The translations under genes were made by a program, and so were the position numbers. Below are positions 33,481 to 44,200 of a stretch of DNA of 64,000 bases, piece after piece. How positions within the stretch are numbered: the stretch's first letter is position 1; every line of letters starts with the position of its first letter. Source of the DNA: Plazaster borealis (Eukaryota > Echinodermata > Asteroidea > Forcipulatida > Labidiasteridae); contig CM037472.1 in NCBI GenBank assembly GCA_021014325.1, forward strand, positions 1,488,001-1,552,000. Reading direction: 5' to 3'. Below the pieces are notes generated by a model that saw only the letters and a list, made by a program, of their open reading frames with translations, was not told the DNA's origin and made no database searches.

Positions 33481-33800
33481 CATAATTGTATCTTTAAAGA
33501 TTGCGACTGGATGTATCTATGCATAAGATTCATTTCATAAAAGACATATTCACTACAAAAGTTATAAATTCAATGTTGAACATTGACTTCCGACAAATTA
33601 TGAATGTTGGTGTTACATTCAACAAACTTTTCAACGTATGTACTATGCAGGGTGTACTTCAACAGCAAGTTGCTGATATGGGATTTGAGGCATTGCATGG
33701 TGAGGTATGTGTATATGCTAGTTAGATTTTGTTCTTTGAGAACTTGTCTTGTTTTGTTCTTTGAGAACTGCCGCGGAGTAGAATATTCGGAATTCTGGAG

Positions 33801-34066
33801 ACTTCTCAGTTCTGAAAAGAACTGTCCTGCTTATTAACTACTACCTGGGCGGGAGGTAGGAAATCCGGCGGAACTACTACTTTCGCTGTGTGGATCGGGG
33901 GGACTTCTCCTTAATAACTACACTGCCGCGGATTGAGTTCTCAATAGGTCTCAACGTTTCGACTAGCTTGCTCTAGTCATCGTCAGGAGACTTTCTACCT
34001 CCCGATTTCCTACCTCCCGCCCAGGTAGTAGTTAACAAGCAGGACAGTTCTTTTCAGAACTGAGAA
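33801..34066. mobile_element. Foldback segment, likely Penelope-like retroelement terminal repeat
   Basis: Arms 33801-33868 and 33998-34066 are reverse complements (tctcagttctgaaaagaact, gggcgggaggtaggaaat). Between them lies a hammerhead-like motif (33948-33991, minus). Penelope-like elements are known to carry hammerhead ribozymes in their terminal repeats. Assignment is by this motif only; no reverse transcriptase is present here. Confidence 0.55.
33948..33991 (-). ncRNA. Hammerhead-ribozyme-like motif
   Basis: Read on the minus strand in RNA terms: stem I GUCUC…GAGAC closes the motif, then comes core CUGACGA (fits CUGANGA). Stem II is GACUAG/CUAGUC with loop AGCAAG, followed by GAAA, a palindromic ACGU as a minimal stem III, and GUU as the cleavage triplet before GAGAC. 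One extra U lies between the CUGANGA core and stem II. Such short-stem-III motifs are described as working best as dimers. Confidence 0.55.
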
Positions 34067-34597
34067 GTTGCTGATACATCCACAAAATCGATCAACACAT
34101 GTTCTTATTATCAGCTAGCATGCAGGAGGAACTTTAACAGTGAGTTGAATTGACATTCAACAAATCAATCCACACATGGTCTTGTCAGCTACACACTGCA
34201 ATCAATTCATCCTTCAAGGTAATCACACAGTATTCTTATCAGCTCGAGCATGCACAGGAGACAACTCAGGTGTTTGTGGATTTTTCATCCATCAAATTTC
34301 CATTCCAGTGTCAGGAAATCTGCATCTTGCACTTTCTCCTTTTCAACTCTTGGTTGACAGTATCTTCTGTTCTGTAACCGAGAAAACGACTACATTGTAT
34401 AAAAATTTTGACCCAATTTCGAGTCCAATGTAAAAATAAAGACATTAAAAGACCCAAATGGACTCCAATAAAGTTTTCCCAAACGAAGTTTCATTGCATT
34501 TTGTTGAATTTTTAGTTTATGTGTCATTTTCACTTTTTAAATTCTGACTGAAGGTATTCCTGAACAAAAATATTGACAAAATAGGGTGTCCGCCAAC
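34067..34597. other. No gene seen
   Basis: Unique-looking AT-rich DNA. Short open frames show no recognisable product. Confidence 0.45.
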
Positions 34598-34601
34598 ATT
34601 A

Positions 34602-34680
34602 GGGCTAAGTAGCTCAGTTGGTGGAGCGCCAGCACGTTAATCTGGAGGTTGCAGGTTCAAGTCCCGCTCTAGTCAATTCA
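34602..34680 (+). mobile_element. tRNA-like sequence (SINE head or tRNA pseudogene)
   Basis: taagtagctcagttggtgg (A-box) and caggttcaagtcccg (B-box), with spacing close to a tRNA. It is followed by attcaactttgttcaaccc, which also follows (inverted) the copies at 55935-56010 and 54270-54370, so this is a SINE-like family rather than a lone tRNA gene. Confidence 0.55.
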
Positions 34681-35012
34681 ACTTTGTTCAACCCTAAATT
34701 TTTAAATTCTTCTTAGTTTTTAACCTGCGGTTAATCTTGCAAATGATAAAACAGTAACAAATGAGTTTAGACGAGTTCTGTACACTACTCTATACCTTTG
34801 TAGATCGTGCCTATATTAGTGATGCCCCTTACCTCTGCAATGACCTTCCTATTCACATTGGGAGAGCTAGCAGTGTGACCAATTTTAAGTCACTGTTGAA
34901 CACACATCTATTTAAGTTTGTAAAAAACAACATCTTGAATCTTAGTTCAGCCAAGCCAATGTCTCAGCTACAGTTTGGTTGAAACAGCTAAGTCATCACG
35001 GCAGAACTGGCA

Positions 35013-35353
35013 AGTTGTAGCCGAGTGGTTTAGTGCATCGGACTCAAGTTCTGGTTGCCGAGTCATCAGGGTGTGGGTTTGAATCCCGGTCATGACACTT
35101 GTGTGCTTGAGCAAGACACTTCACTATAATTGCTTCTCATCACCCAGGGGTAAATGGGTACCTGTGAGGGCAGAGATGGCTCTTGTGATTGATTAATAGC
35201 TCAGTGTGCTACATACTTGGCAGTACAGGCTGTACACTTCCCAGGGAGCTGAGATGGTTTAAGGCATGAAATATATGGCCCAGTGACCAGGGGTAATAAT
35301 GTTTAAAGCGCAATGATCATTCTTTGGAATTGCGCTTTCTAAGAGTCGATATT
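35013..35353 (+). mobile_element. tRNA-derived SINE, + orientation
   Basis: Head tagccgagtggtttagtgc, B-box gggtttgaatccc, then acacttgtgtgcttgagcaa, acccaggggtaaatgggtac and tggcccagtgaccaggggta. It ends near gcgcaatgatcatt. Confidence 0.85.
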
Positions 35354-35415
35354 ATAACTCACAAAATCCAATGACCGCTTCTAATAAAAATGTTTCCACT
35401 CATCCCTGCACTGTT

Positions 35416-36556
35416 ACCTTCCCATTCAAAATTGTTAATCAATAACAGAAATGCAATGCATCTGTATATGATCATGTTACCTTCATGTTGATTTTCATGT
35501 CATTGTCTTTATCCACCTTGCTGAAGGATCAAAGGTTCATGGCCTGCCTGCGTTTGCTGACAATGCAGTGCTTTTGTAGGTACTCAGTTGGTGACCTACT
35601 CTCCTAGTACGTACACATCAATGGGAATCTCAAAGTGGCAGGCCTGGCGAGAGAGGGCCATCTGAACATGCTGCCAGGGTTGTCTCTTCTGTAAAGATAA
35701 ACATCGACACTAAATCATTTAGTTTCCTGATGAATAGAGCAAGCAAGTTGAAACCAACTTATCTCGATCCCACTTCTTAAGGACCATGACAGGTTACCCT
35801 AAACCCAAGTTTGAATGGAGGCTGAATTGGGAATTAATTCACGCAACAATATCTACTCGCTGTTGACAGGTTCAAATTCTACCATGGATAGGAAAGAGTG
35901 GCCAACAAAAGCACTGTATACAAACCGTTTAGCATGGCTAGTACATGAAGCACTCGCCTCTCACCACTGTGGCTCTGGTTCGATTCCCAGCTAAGGCAAT
36001 ATGTGCGTTGGTGCAACAGGTTTTTCTTCAGGCTCTCAGGTTTTCCACACCTGAACCTGCGAAAATGTTTAACCAATGACTGCACCTCGTACATGATTCC
36101 AGTTGGGATCGCCAGAACGCAACCCTGCACTTTAAAGCCCAGTTCACACTTCTTGCGAATGCTTCGTGCGAATGTTTCGTCTCAACTCTTCCGAATTATT
36201 CGCTGCAAATTTGTGATGTCAAAACTCGCATTGCATTTGCATTCGCAGGAAGTGAACCGGGCTTAGCCTTTCCCATTCAAGACTGTAAGCAAATAAAGAA
36301 ATGCAATGCGTCTGTATATGATCACGTTACCTTCATTATGTTTTTTGTGTCATTCTCTTTGTTCACCTTTCTGAAGGATCAACGGTTCATGGCCTGGCGA
36401 CGTTTGTTACCGATGCAGTGCTTTTGTAGGTGCTCAGTTTGTGACATGTTCTCAGTCGTACACGCCCATTGGAATCTCAAACTGGCAGGCATGGCGAGAG
36501 AGGGCCATGCTGCCAGGGATGTCACTTCTGCAAAGATAAATGCAAATACCAAACCA
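35416..36556. repeat. Diverged direct duplication (about 290-bp units, 850 bp apart)
   Basis: 35416-35720 and 36270-36556 share cccattcaa, agaaatgcaatgc, ctgtatatgatca, tgaaggatcaa, gcagtgcttttgtaggt and gcgagagagggccat. A SINE fragment (35925-36060, ggctctggttcgattccc) lies between. No conserved frame is seen. Confidence 0.75.
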
Positions 36557-36920
36557 TTAAAGGTATCGTACACGTTTGGTAATGACTCTGCAAATTAATG
36601 GCAATAAAAACTTACTTGGTAAGAAGTACAGCAGCTTTGGATAATATAATGAATTTTGAGAAACTTTTTACTTCGAAGTACTGCAGTTATGGAAAAATAT
36701 ATCACTTTTTTTCCCCAAAAATTTGAATCTGAGAAACGCTTCTCAGAGTGTGTATTCCAATGCAGATTATTCTTCCTGCATGGACATAATCGCTCCGGTT
36801 TTCGGCAATATCTCAAAAACGCTACTACCTTTTGAAATAAAATTTTCACAGGTTAGTTTTATGGTATATATCTACAACTATATAGGATTGAAACAAACAG
36901 TGGGTTCCAATTACCTTTAA
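36557..36920. mobile_element. TTAA MITE, family B
   Basis: TTAA at both ends, AGGTATCGTACACGTTTGGTAA at the left. The interior matches 23324-23718 and 44247-44619. Confidence 0.88.
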
Positions 36921-37719
36921 TAGTTTCTTGATAATGACTTAGAGGGACAGAAGGTACTGGCAATCTATCCCTTTTTCTGAGGGCTATTGTGAATCCCCAA
37001 TTCCAGACCTTTGTCCTATTGTGCAAATGTGGCATACAGGAATGGACAGGTTGCCACCATTGTTTATCATTGTATTTGGCTAATGGGAGGTAAGTTCCAG
37101 CTTCCCGAGATTCCAGCATACCATGGCAGATTATCGGCCGTGGCTTACAATCGAGGTTCTGTGAATCAGGCTGAATGCCTACTAATATTTTCTCGCAAAA
37201 CAACATCAAATCCTAGTGCTTGCTATGAGAACTTTTGTTCTCTTTCCTTTGTCAAGTCAGGGTTTCATTGTGTCAAAGTACTGTCAAACGAAAACAATTA
37301 CTCCAGAAGCTCAAAAAAAGTTCAAAAAAGAAAATACCGCATGTGGGCACAGACGTTTTTTGGAATACCAACCAGAAGTGGTTAATTGCCCTTGTCAATG
37401 AAATTTCGACCCATCAATAATGACTTGTTTTTTAAAACATGTCATTTTTTTAAATGCAAATTTGACAAAGTACATGTACCTTAATTTGCATCAAATTTGA
37501 CAAAGTATCTTAATTTGCATCAAATTTGATTTGCCTGAATGGCAAACAATATCCAAACTGAAATTGATGATTTTTATTTTATTTTTCAGACAGACACAAG
37601 AAATTCCCTTCTTCTAGTACACATACAAACAACAATCACACTTGCTGAAAAACATGTTATGGGCCAGGGATTTTGTACATGTGCATGGATTCAATGCTTT
37701 ACACACACAAAAAAACACA
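36921..37719. other. No confident gene; short tandem repeat at 37455-37530
   Basis: An open frame ending at 37401 (…TITPEAQKKFKKENTACGHR…) looks somewhat protein-like but has no recognisable family and no splice borders. 37455-37530 repeats aatttgacaaagta and cttaatttgcatca. Confidence 0.3.
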
Positions 37720-37869
37720 GTTTTTATTTCTTCAAATCTGTAATCAATCTGTAGGGATAACTACATCATGGAGTCCCCAGAGTGTTGTGGCATGTGATGT
37801 AGGGGTGCTATTTGTACAGTGTTGCAAAAACAGGGTAGTGACAACCGAACCCACAGAGATTTTACATAC

Positions 37870-38000
37870 CTTGCTTGTATTAAACCCTCACACATCTAAA
37901 CTGGTGATGTGTAGACATTGGGCTGATGATAGGCACTTGTTTTGCAGGTCTCAGGAATCTACTCTTTGTGACAGGTAGATATCATCTACAGATGACATGC
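37870..38000 (-). other. Exon-like module M6 (minus)
   Basis: Homologue of 25918-26039 with the same donor (gtatgt) and the same SVDDIYLSQRVDS-stop frame. It is duplicated together with about 150 bp of flank (37720-37869). Confidence 0.35.
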
Positions 38001-38040
38001 CTTAAAAATACAAACAATGAACTATAAGTTACATTAACTC

Positions 38041-39740
38041 GCAGGTGACTTCAGTCGACTGCACTCATAACACCTGTTCCTTGTCATAGCAGCGTTCTCC
38101 CTTAATAGTGGTCCGCTGGCCAAATGCTAGTTAATACACCCGAGGACCAGTCAAAATTCTCTCCAGAGTCCAAGTGGTCTGGCTGGCTAGTTCAGTGTTG
38201 ATAAGCATCCCTATTTCATTTGAAATATTGACAAGTGAAGAAGCTTACGGACTAGATCACAAACAAAAAAGCTGTACATAGTTTGGTCCATGTTCACCGT
38301 CTATACCCAAGTTTACAATGGTTGGAAAGATAAAGATTGGATCTTTCTAGTTATGGTGAAATAAAATAAGGTTGCTGTTATGCAATCCATTCCAAATAGA
38401 GTGGAGTGATCTGAAATGCCCAAACACCTACATGCTTAATTGTGTTAAAAAAGGTGTTCAAGTTTTCATATCACACTTAATTGGAAAGTAAGACAGAAAA
38501 CCTGGCTGACCATTGACCAACGAGTGACCAGCAAATGTCTCTCATCAATAAACTTACAAAAAAATTATTATAAATGCACAATAATGAATAATCTTCTGCT
38601 GCCTGAACAAAAGAATGCTATCTACATGACAAAAAAAAACTGATGTTATATATTTATCAAACATGTGATATATATATGTAAAGAATAAGAACTTTGTTAT
38701 TTTATTAATTAATTCTTCTCACATCAGATTCAGAAACAAAGTGTGGACAATACTACCTTTTTTGAGACATTTTGCATGCCATACTCGTATTCAAATTAAA
38801 ATTGATTGAAACTGCTGCTCAATGAACAGATTGAAAATAGGTGTTGGTGCATTTACACAGCAAATCGCTGTAAAAATGGCTGATGATCTTTCGTAACGTA
38901 ACAATCTTTTGATCCATCGTAATGCAACTTCAAGGATTTCTACAGTTTTTGTGAACTGAAAAAGGGTCTTGATAAAACGCGGGTCAGGTGGTTAAAAAAA
39001 AATATCATAGTTTCAGTTTCTGAACTATTTTTTCCTGTTTATTGGATCGGAACCAGTGACACCAGCCCAGGCAGGAATCAGGATTGTCACATTTCAGATT
39101 TAGTTGCATTCATATCATTTATCAATTTTATAGAATTATTTCATTTACTTTTCAAACATACCCAAGTCCCACGAAACTGATGTCATGATGGTGATGAATT
39201 TGCAGACAAATGAAACAGCCAAACACTACATGATGGACGAGTCGACTCCTGGCGCGCGAGCCAGTTCAGTTCCATGCTGTGTGTGTGTCAGTCAGTGTGT
39301 CATGAAACAAGAAAGTAGGCCTAAACGGAGACCACTATTAATCACTATTTAAATTTTAGCAGTGCAATGTGAATCTCTGGATTTGTACCCCTTGTAATTA
39401 TAATTCTAAATTTGATAGTCAAATCTCAAGATTGTGCTCAGCTAGCTGTATTCCAAGCTCTCATTTTAATGCGAAAAGTAAGACCCGCCTTCTTTTCTAG
39501 ACTTTAACATGGAAGCTGCCATCTTTGACCTCTTTCAAAATGTTACAAAAATAAGCAATACAAAGGTTAAAAAAATAAAAATAAAAATAAAAATATGATC
39601 AAATAAGATAAAAGCATTTACAAAGTTTATTATTATTAATTAAAAACAATAATTATTGTATTAATTTATTTATTGAGTATACAAGATTTACAGTTATATT
39701 TGAAGTCCAAACTTACTAACTTCAACCCAAAGAGGGCGCT
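38041..39740. other. No gene seen; CpG-containing patch at 39235-39310
   Basis: AT-rich intergenic DNA upstream of the DRC5 gene. The patch ctggcgcgcgagccagttc could belong to a divergent minus-strand promoter or first exon, but nothing firm supports this. Confidence 0.35.
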
Positions 39741-39749
39741 TTAACTCTT

Positions 39750-39762
39750 GTTGTCAGGCAAC
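39750..39762. promoter_or_regulatory. RFX X-box in the DRC5/TCTE1 promoter
   Basis: GTTGTC-A-GGCAAC is two inverted half-sites with a 1-nt spacer, fitting the RFX X-box pattern. RFX factors drive ciliary genes, and the gene downstream encodes a motile-cilium protein. It lies about 60 bp before the proposed 5'UTR splice donor. Confidence 0.65.
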
Positions 39763-39774
39763 CAAAACAAGTTG

Positions 39775-39823
39775 GTAAATTATTGAGTGTGCAGCTGGCC
39801 GAATCGCCTTAATATTTCGAACG
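39775..39823 (+). other. TCTE1: Probable 5'UTR exon of the DRC5/TCTE1 gene
   Basis: The donor cgaacg|gtatgt follows 39823. The matching acceptor (tctcttttaacacag) is at 40879, giving a 1056-bp 5'UTR intron and a second exon starting at 40880. The transcription start is not visible, so the left border is a guess placed just after the X-box. Confidence 0.4.
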
Positions 39824-40879
39824 GTATGTAAACCATAATCTCATAATCTGACAATTTATAAAGGTATTTTAATAAAGAGATGTACAGGTGTTGTTCGTGT
39901 TGATAAATAATATTGGTTCAAAGAGATCGCTTTCAATGACCATCATAGAATCAAAAAGTCAGCACAAAACTTATCAATAATAAAATTATTGCTCGACACA
40001 ACTGAACTTTAGATTTTCGTTAACTAAGCTTGGCTTTTGTTATGTTTCCGAATAAATTTAATTCAGTTCAATTTAGACCCACAATGTCACTCACTGTATC
40101 ACTGTCAGTAGTTCGTGTTTCAATCACAGGTAGAAAAGGGTCAGAGACGGTCATAATAATATTAATAACATAGAGAAGGGTTTGTAAATAAAGAAAGGGT
40201 GTATAAGGCTGTGGGGCGGGGGGGAGGGGGGAGAGACTGACACCTGACAGGGCCTATTTCTAAGCAAAATGAAGAAATTGTTAACAACTATTTTATATGT
40301 ACTATGAGTTCACCTAGGACCTTCACCTGACCTGTTCTGTGTTTGGGAAGACTACAACCATGACAACTTGAACTTCTGATACACATTTTGATGTTCAGTT
40401 TTTATTATTATTTTTCTATTAATATGAATGACAGAAACTACTCCTAGTCCTACTAGTACTAGTACTAGAAGTACTGTTCCGCTGTCGTAAAGACGATAGC
40501 GGAGCCAACCTCATCATAGTTCTAGGAGTATACGGAATAATGGCTGTCAGTGCAGCAGCACTCTTCCCTGTTGCTGTTGTTATAAACTTAAAAGGTTGAT
40601 GAATATCAATCATTCTCAGTCATAAGTCATAGGAACTTGATTTAAAATTTCCTTTCTCACATTTCTAGGAAATATTTTTTCAGTTCTTCTTGGGTTTTTT
40701 CACTGAAATCCAAATGCATTATTTTATTCAGCTTAGAGGTGAAACATTACATTGATATCGGCTTGATAAAACAGTCAACTTTCAAGTGACTCTTTCCAAA
40801 AAATAAAAACAGGTGGATTATTTATGCTTACAATAATCGTTTATTTTATATCTAAGAATTGCTTTCTCTTTTAACACAG

Positions 40880-41231
40880 GTTTTGATTTAGCATTCAAAT
40901 CTGATCTGATCAAGCTGAATCTGACGTCATTGTAACACCAAGGATCATCATCTTCAATCATTAACCATGACAACCGAGCCACCAATCACAGATCAGGGTA
41001 GCACTCATAGTAAGGAAGACGCCAACATCAACAACAATGCAAGTAAACCGGGAGGAATACGCAGTGGGGGGCGTAAGTCCCTCCCTTCACCCCTCACCAG
41101 TGCGAAGAGCAACCCAGCGGCTGATAATCGTAACATGCGTCGTATTATTGCCGAGGACCCTGAATGGTCATTGGCAACCGTACCTCTCTTGACGGAGCTG
41201 TGTGTCACCCACATCGTCAATAACTTTGCAG
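40880..41231 (+). other. TCTE1: DRC5/TCTE1 exon with start codon
   Basis: 5'UTR 40880-40966, coding 40967-41231 (residues 1-88 plus one base). Donor ttgcag|gtaaat. Residues 1-50 are low-complexity (Ser, Asn, Gly), as in relatives; conservation starts at NMRRIIAEDPEW. Confidence 0.85.
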
Positions 41232-44200
41232 GTAAATTTAAAGGGTGTGCACAACTTTGGTAAGATGGAAAATATAAACTTTCTCATAGATATGCACCAG
41301 GGATCTCCCGAGGATTTTTCAAAACTGTGGGGCATTCTGGACCCAAATTTGTTGGATGTTTGGCCGAGCACGCTGAATTGAAACAAGGTCTTCGGAGTAT
41401 TTTCTACTTGGTGTGTATCTTGGTTTTAAAAGCCCAACTGTACAATAAGGACCATTCTATATGGTTTTCTCTTGACGATTTTTGTGAAAATTAAAAATAA
41501 TTTAATGTATAAATTAGTGTACAAGATGTAAATTGGAAAATATAACCAGAACAATGAAGTAGATACAGAAGCTGGTATTGGATATTATGAAAGTGACGTG
41601 ATACATAATTTTCATTTTTCTAACTCATTGAAGAATTTTTCTTTTTCACTCTTTTCAGAACATCCTAAGCTAGATGAGCTTCTTCCGAAGTACAAATCTA
41701 AAGTCTTGGAGAAGATCTCCACCAACCTTCCTCTGAAAGTTATAGCTCACCTCGTGTCTGATGAGGGTTACTGGCAACGATGCTGCAAATCAAGATGGCA
41801 AGTTTGTGACGTCTCCAAGTACGCCGGCAGCTGGAAGAGAATGTTCTTTGAACGTCACTTGGAGCACATCATCGAGCACTTCGTACCAGAGACAACTGAC
41901 CCGACCCAGTTGAGTGAGACACTGCCACTTGCAAGTCCCTACATCAAGCAGTTAAACATTAAACAGTTATTGCCACCTGTCAAAGAAGAACTCTCTAAGC
42001 AAGTTGAAGACGTGTCGGATGCGGGGAGTGATGCTGGACTAGATGGACCGAGCATGGATCATTTTGAATTCAGTCTTGTCACTCAGAAGCTACCCTACCT
42101 CCAAGAGCTCCGTATCACCTATGGGGTGCAAGACTGTGGAATGAACTTCGAGTGGAACCTGTTTCAATTCACATCTCGCGACTGCCTTCTTCTCTCCAAA
42201 TGCATCAAATCTTGTCGCTCTCTGAAAATCTTCCAACTCCATCGGAGTAAAGTCGACGATGATAAAGTCCGTGTTTTCATCGCTCATAATCTAGACCACC
42301 CGTCGCTACAGGAGCTTGACTTGTCTCATAACATGATCGGAGACAGTGGTGCACGAGCCATCGGCAAATTTCTAAACGGACATTGCATCCTCAAGAAAGT
42401 TGATTTATGTAACAATCGGATCCGATCCAGCGGGGCTGCTGCCATCGGCCATGCCTTGTTAAAGAATACAACATTGGAGCATCTTAACATTAGACTCAAC
42501 AGATTGGGGGATGAAGGTTGGTTTATATTATAACCTTAATCCTTATGGTTTATAATTTATAACCTTAATCCTTACGGTTTATAATTTATTACCTTAATCC
42601 TTACAATTTATAATCTATAACCTTAATCCTTATATCGTACAGGAAATCAGAACTTAGAAAGTGATAAGAAAGAAAAAAGTATAGAGATCAAAATTCAGAA
42701 AAAGAATGTTCAAACCAAAAGTTGTCCAGATGCATTGCACACTAGTGCTCTGCACTTTCGAATCTCCAAGAGTTAACCAGTTCATTTTGGAGGACACAAT
42801 AATGCACAAAAATTGTATGCAACATGCAGCGGTCGTCTTTATAAACTGGCTTGTGAGTTTTCTGTGTGTGTTTGGCGGTAGTCATGTCAACATGCCACAG
42901 GTGGTGAGGCACTTTGGCGGGTTGCGCGTACACAGGCAACTGTTTCACAGAGTTCCTGTTTTCATGGTGAAAAGGCACTACCAACAATGAGCCGATTAAC
43001 TCTTTGGATGGATTTGTGCCTAAAGCCCCTGTCAAAGACCTTTTCCTTTCACAAACCAGCCAAGATTTTGTAAAGATGGATTTTACTGCATCTCTCCCCG
43101 GAATGCTGTCTGTCTGACCGGGCAATGATCAGCCAGTACACAATGGCTTTCCAACAGTCCGATTGTGCTTCAGAAACACGACTGTAAACAAAATACAAGC
43201 CATTTAAATCTGCAAAACTCATTGAGAAAACGTCTTTATATGGGTGTCCAAACGGAGTTTCATTGCAAAAACAAATTATTAATAGCTTGAACAAAGTTGC
43301 TATTTGACTGAAAATAATCCCGCATGGGTAGGAGGAAGGGGATTTTTTAATCCTGAAGCAAACAGGTTAATCCTGCCAGAAGGACATTATCTACTTCCTA
43401 CTTTGCAAAAATACTCCAGTTTGTTAGATGTGGTTACATAGCTGTGTTGCAGAGCTGCCAACTCTCCCTGATTCTGCAGAAAGTTTCCTGAAAATAAACC
43501 AATCTTTCCATGTTCTGAGGAACAGATTTGAAAATCTCCCTGATTCTGGAAACTTTTTCCCTATTATGTTGAATGTAATTCTAAATATCTCCTTGATTGT
43601 TGGACAAAATCTCCCTGATTGCAAGATGCAAATGTTGGCAGCTCTGGTATTGAGTATTTCAGTAATAACAATAATAATAATAGTGGCTTTTTATATAGTG
43701 CTCAAATCCCTCACTCAGTGACGCTCATGGCGCTCCAACATTCAGTATTTTTCCTTCAAGGTATGTGGAGCTAAGTATGAGACCCACGTCCCACCATGTA
43801 CATGAGTAGGATTAATGATATGTTTTTGTCTCTCACTCCTTCAGGTGGACAATCACTTTGCCGCTCCCTGGTCAAGAACACAACCCTTCAGGAGCTGAAT
43901 ATCGGAAGTAATGAATTGACTGAACCCACGGCTGCCATTATGGCACAAGTTGTTATCTCTAACATGACACTCCGGAGGGTTAACTTGTCCTGTAACAGAC
44001 TTGGACCTGTAAGTATATACACTTATCAAGGTTTTTAGACAGGATTTGGTAAAAGGGTGTCCAAATTTGCTGGAGATTTGAAAACTGTGTGTCAAAATTG
44101 TTCACTTACAATACATTTACATGTAAATGACAGATAAAACAGGGTGTCCAAATTTAAAACAGGATGTCCAAAAGACACCCAGACACCCCTCTGGCTAACA

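Noticed and set aside
34602..34680. Functional tRNA gene
   Set aside because: A- and B-boxes are present, but the flanks match other copies in this window and arm pairing is imperfect, so a SINE head is more likely.
36595..36849. Minus-strand open frame
   Set aside because: Lies entirely inside a TTAA MITE.
37011..37401. 124-residue and 61-residue + strand open frames
   Set aside because: No recognisable domain, overlapping frames both open, and no splice context. Likely chance.
42706..43125. Open frames in DRC5 intron 2
   Set aside because: Overlapping on both strands, not conserved-looking, and the gene reads through without them.
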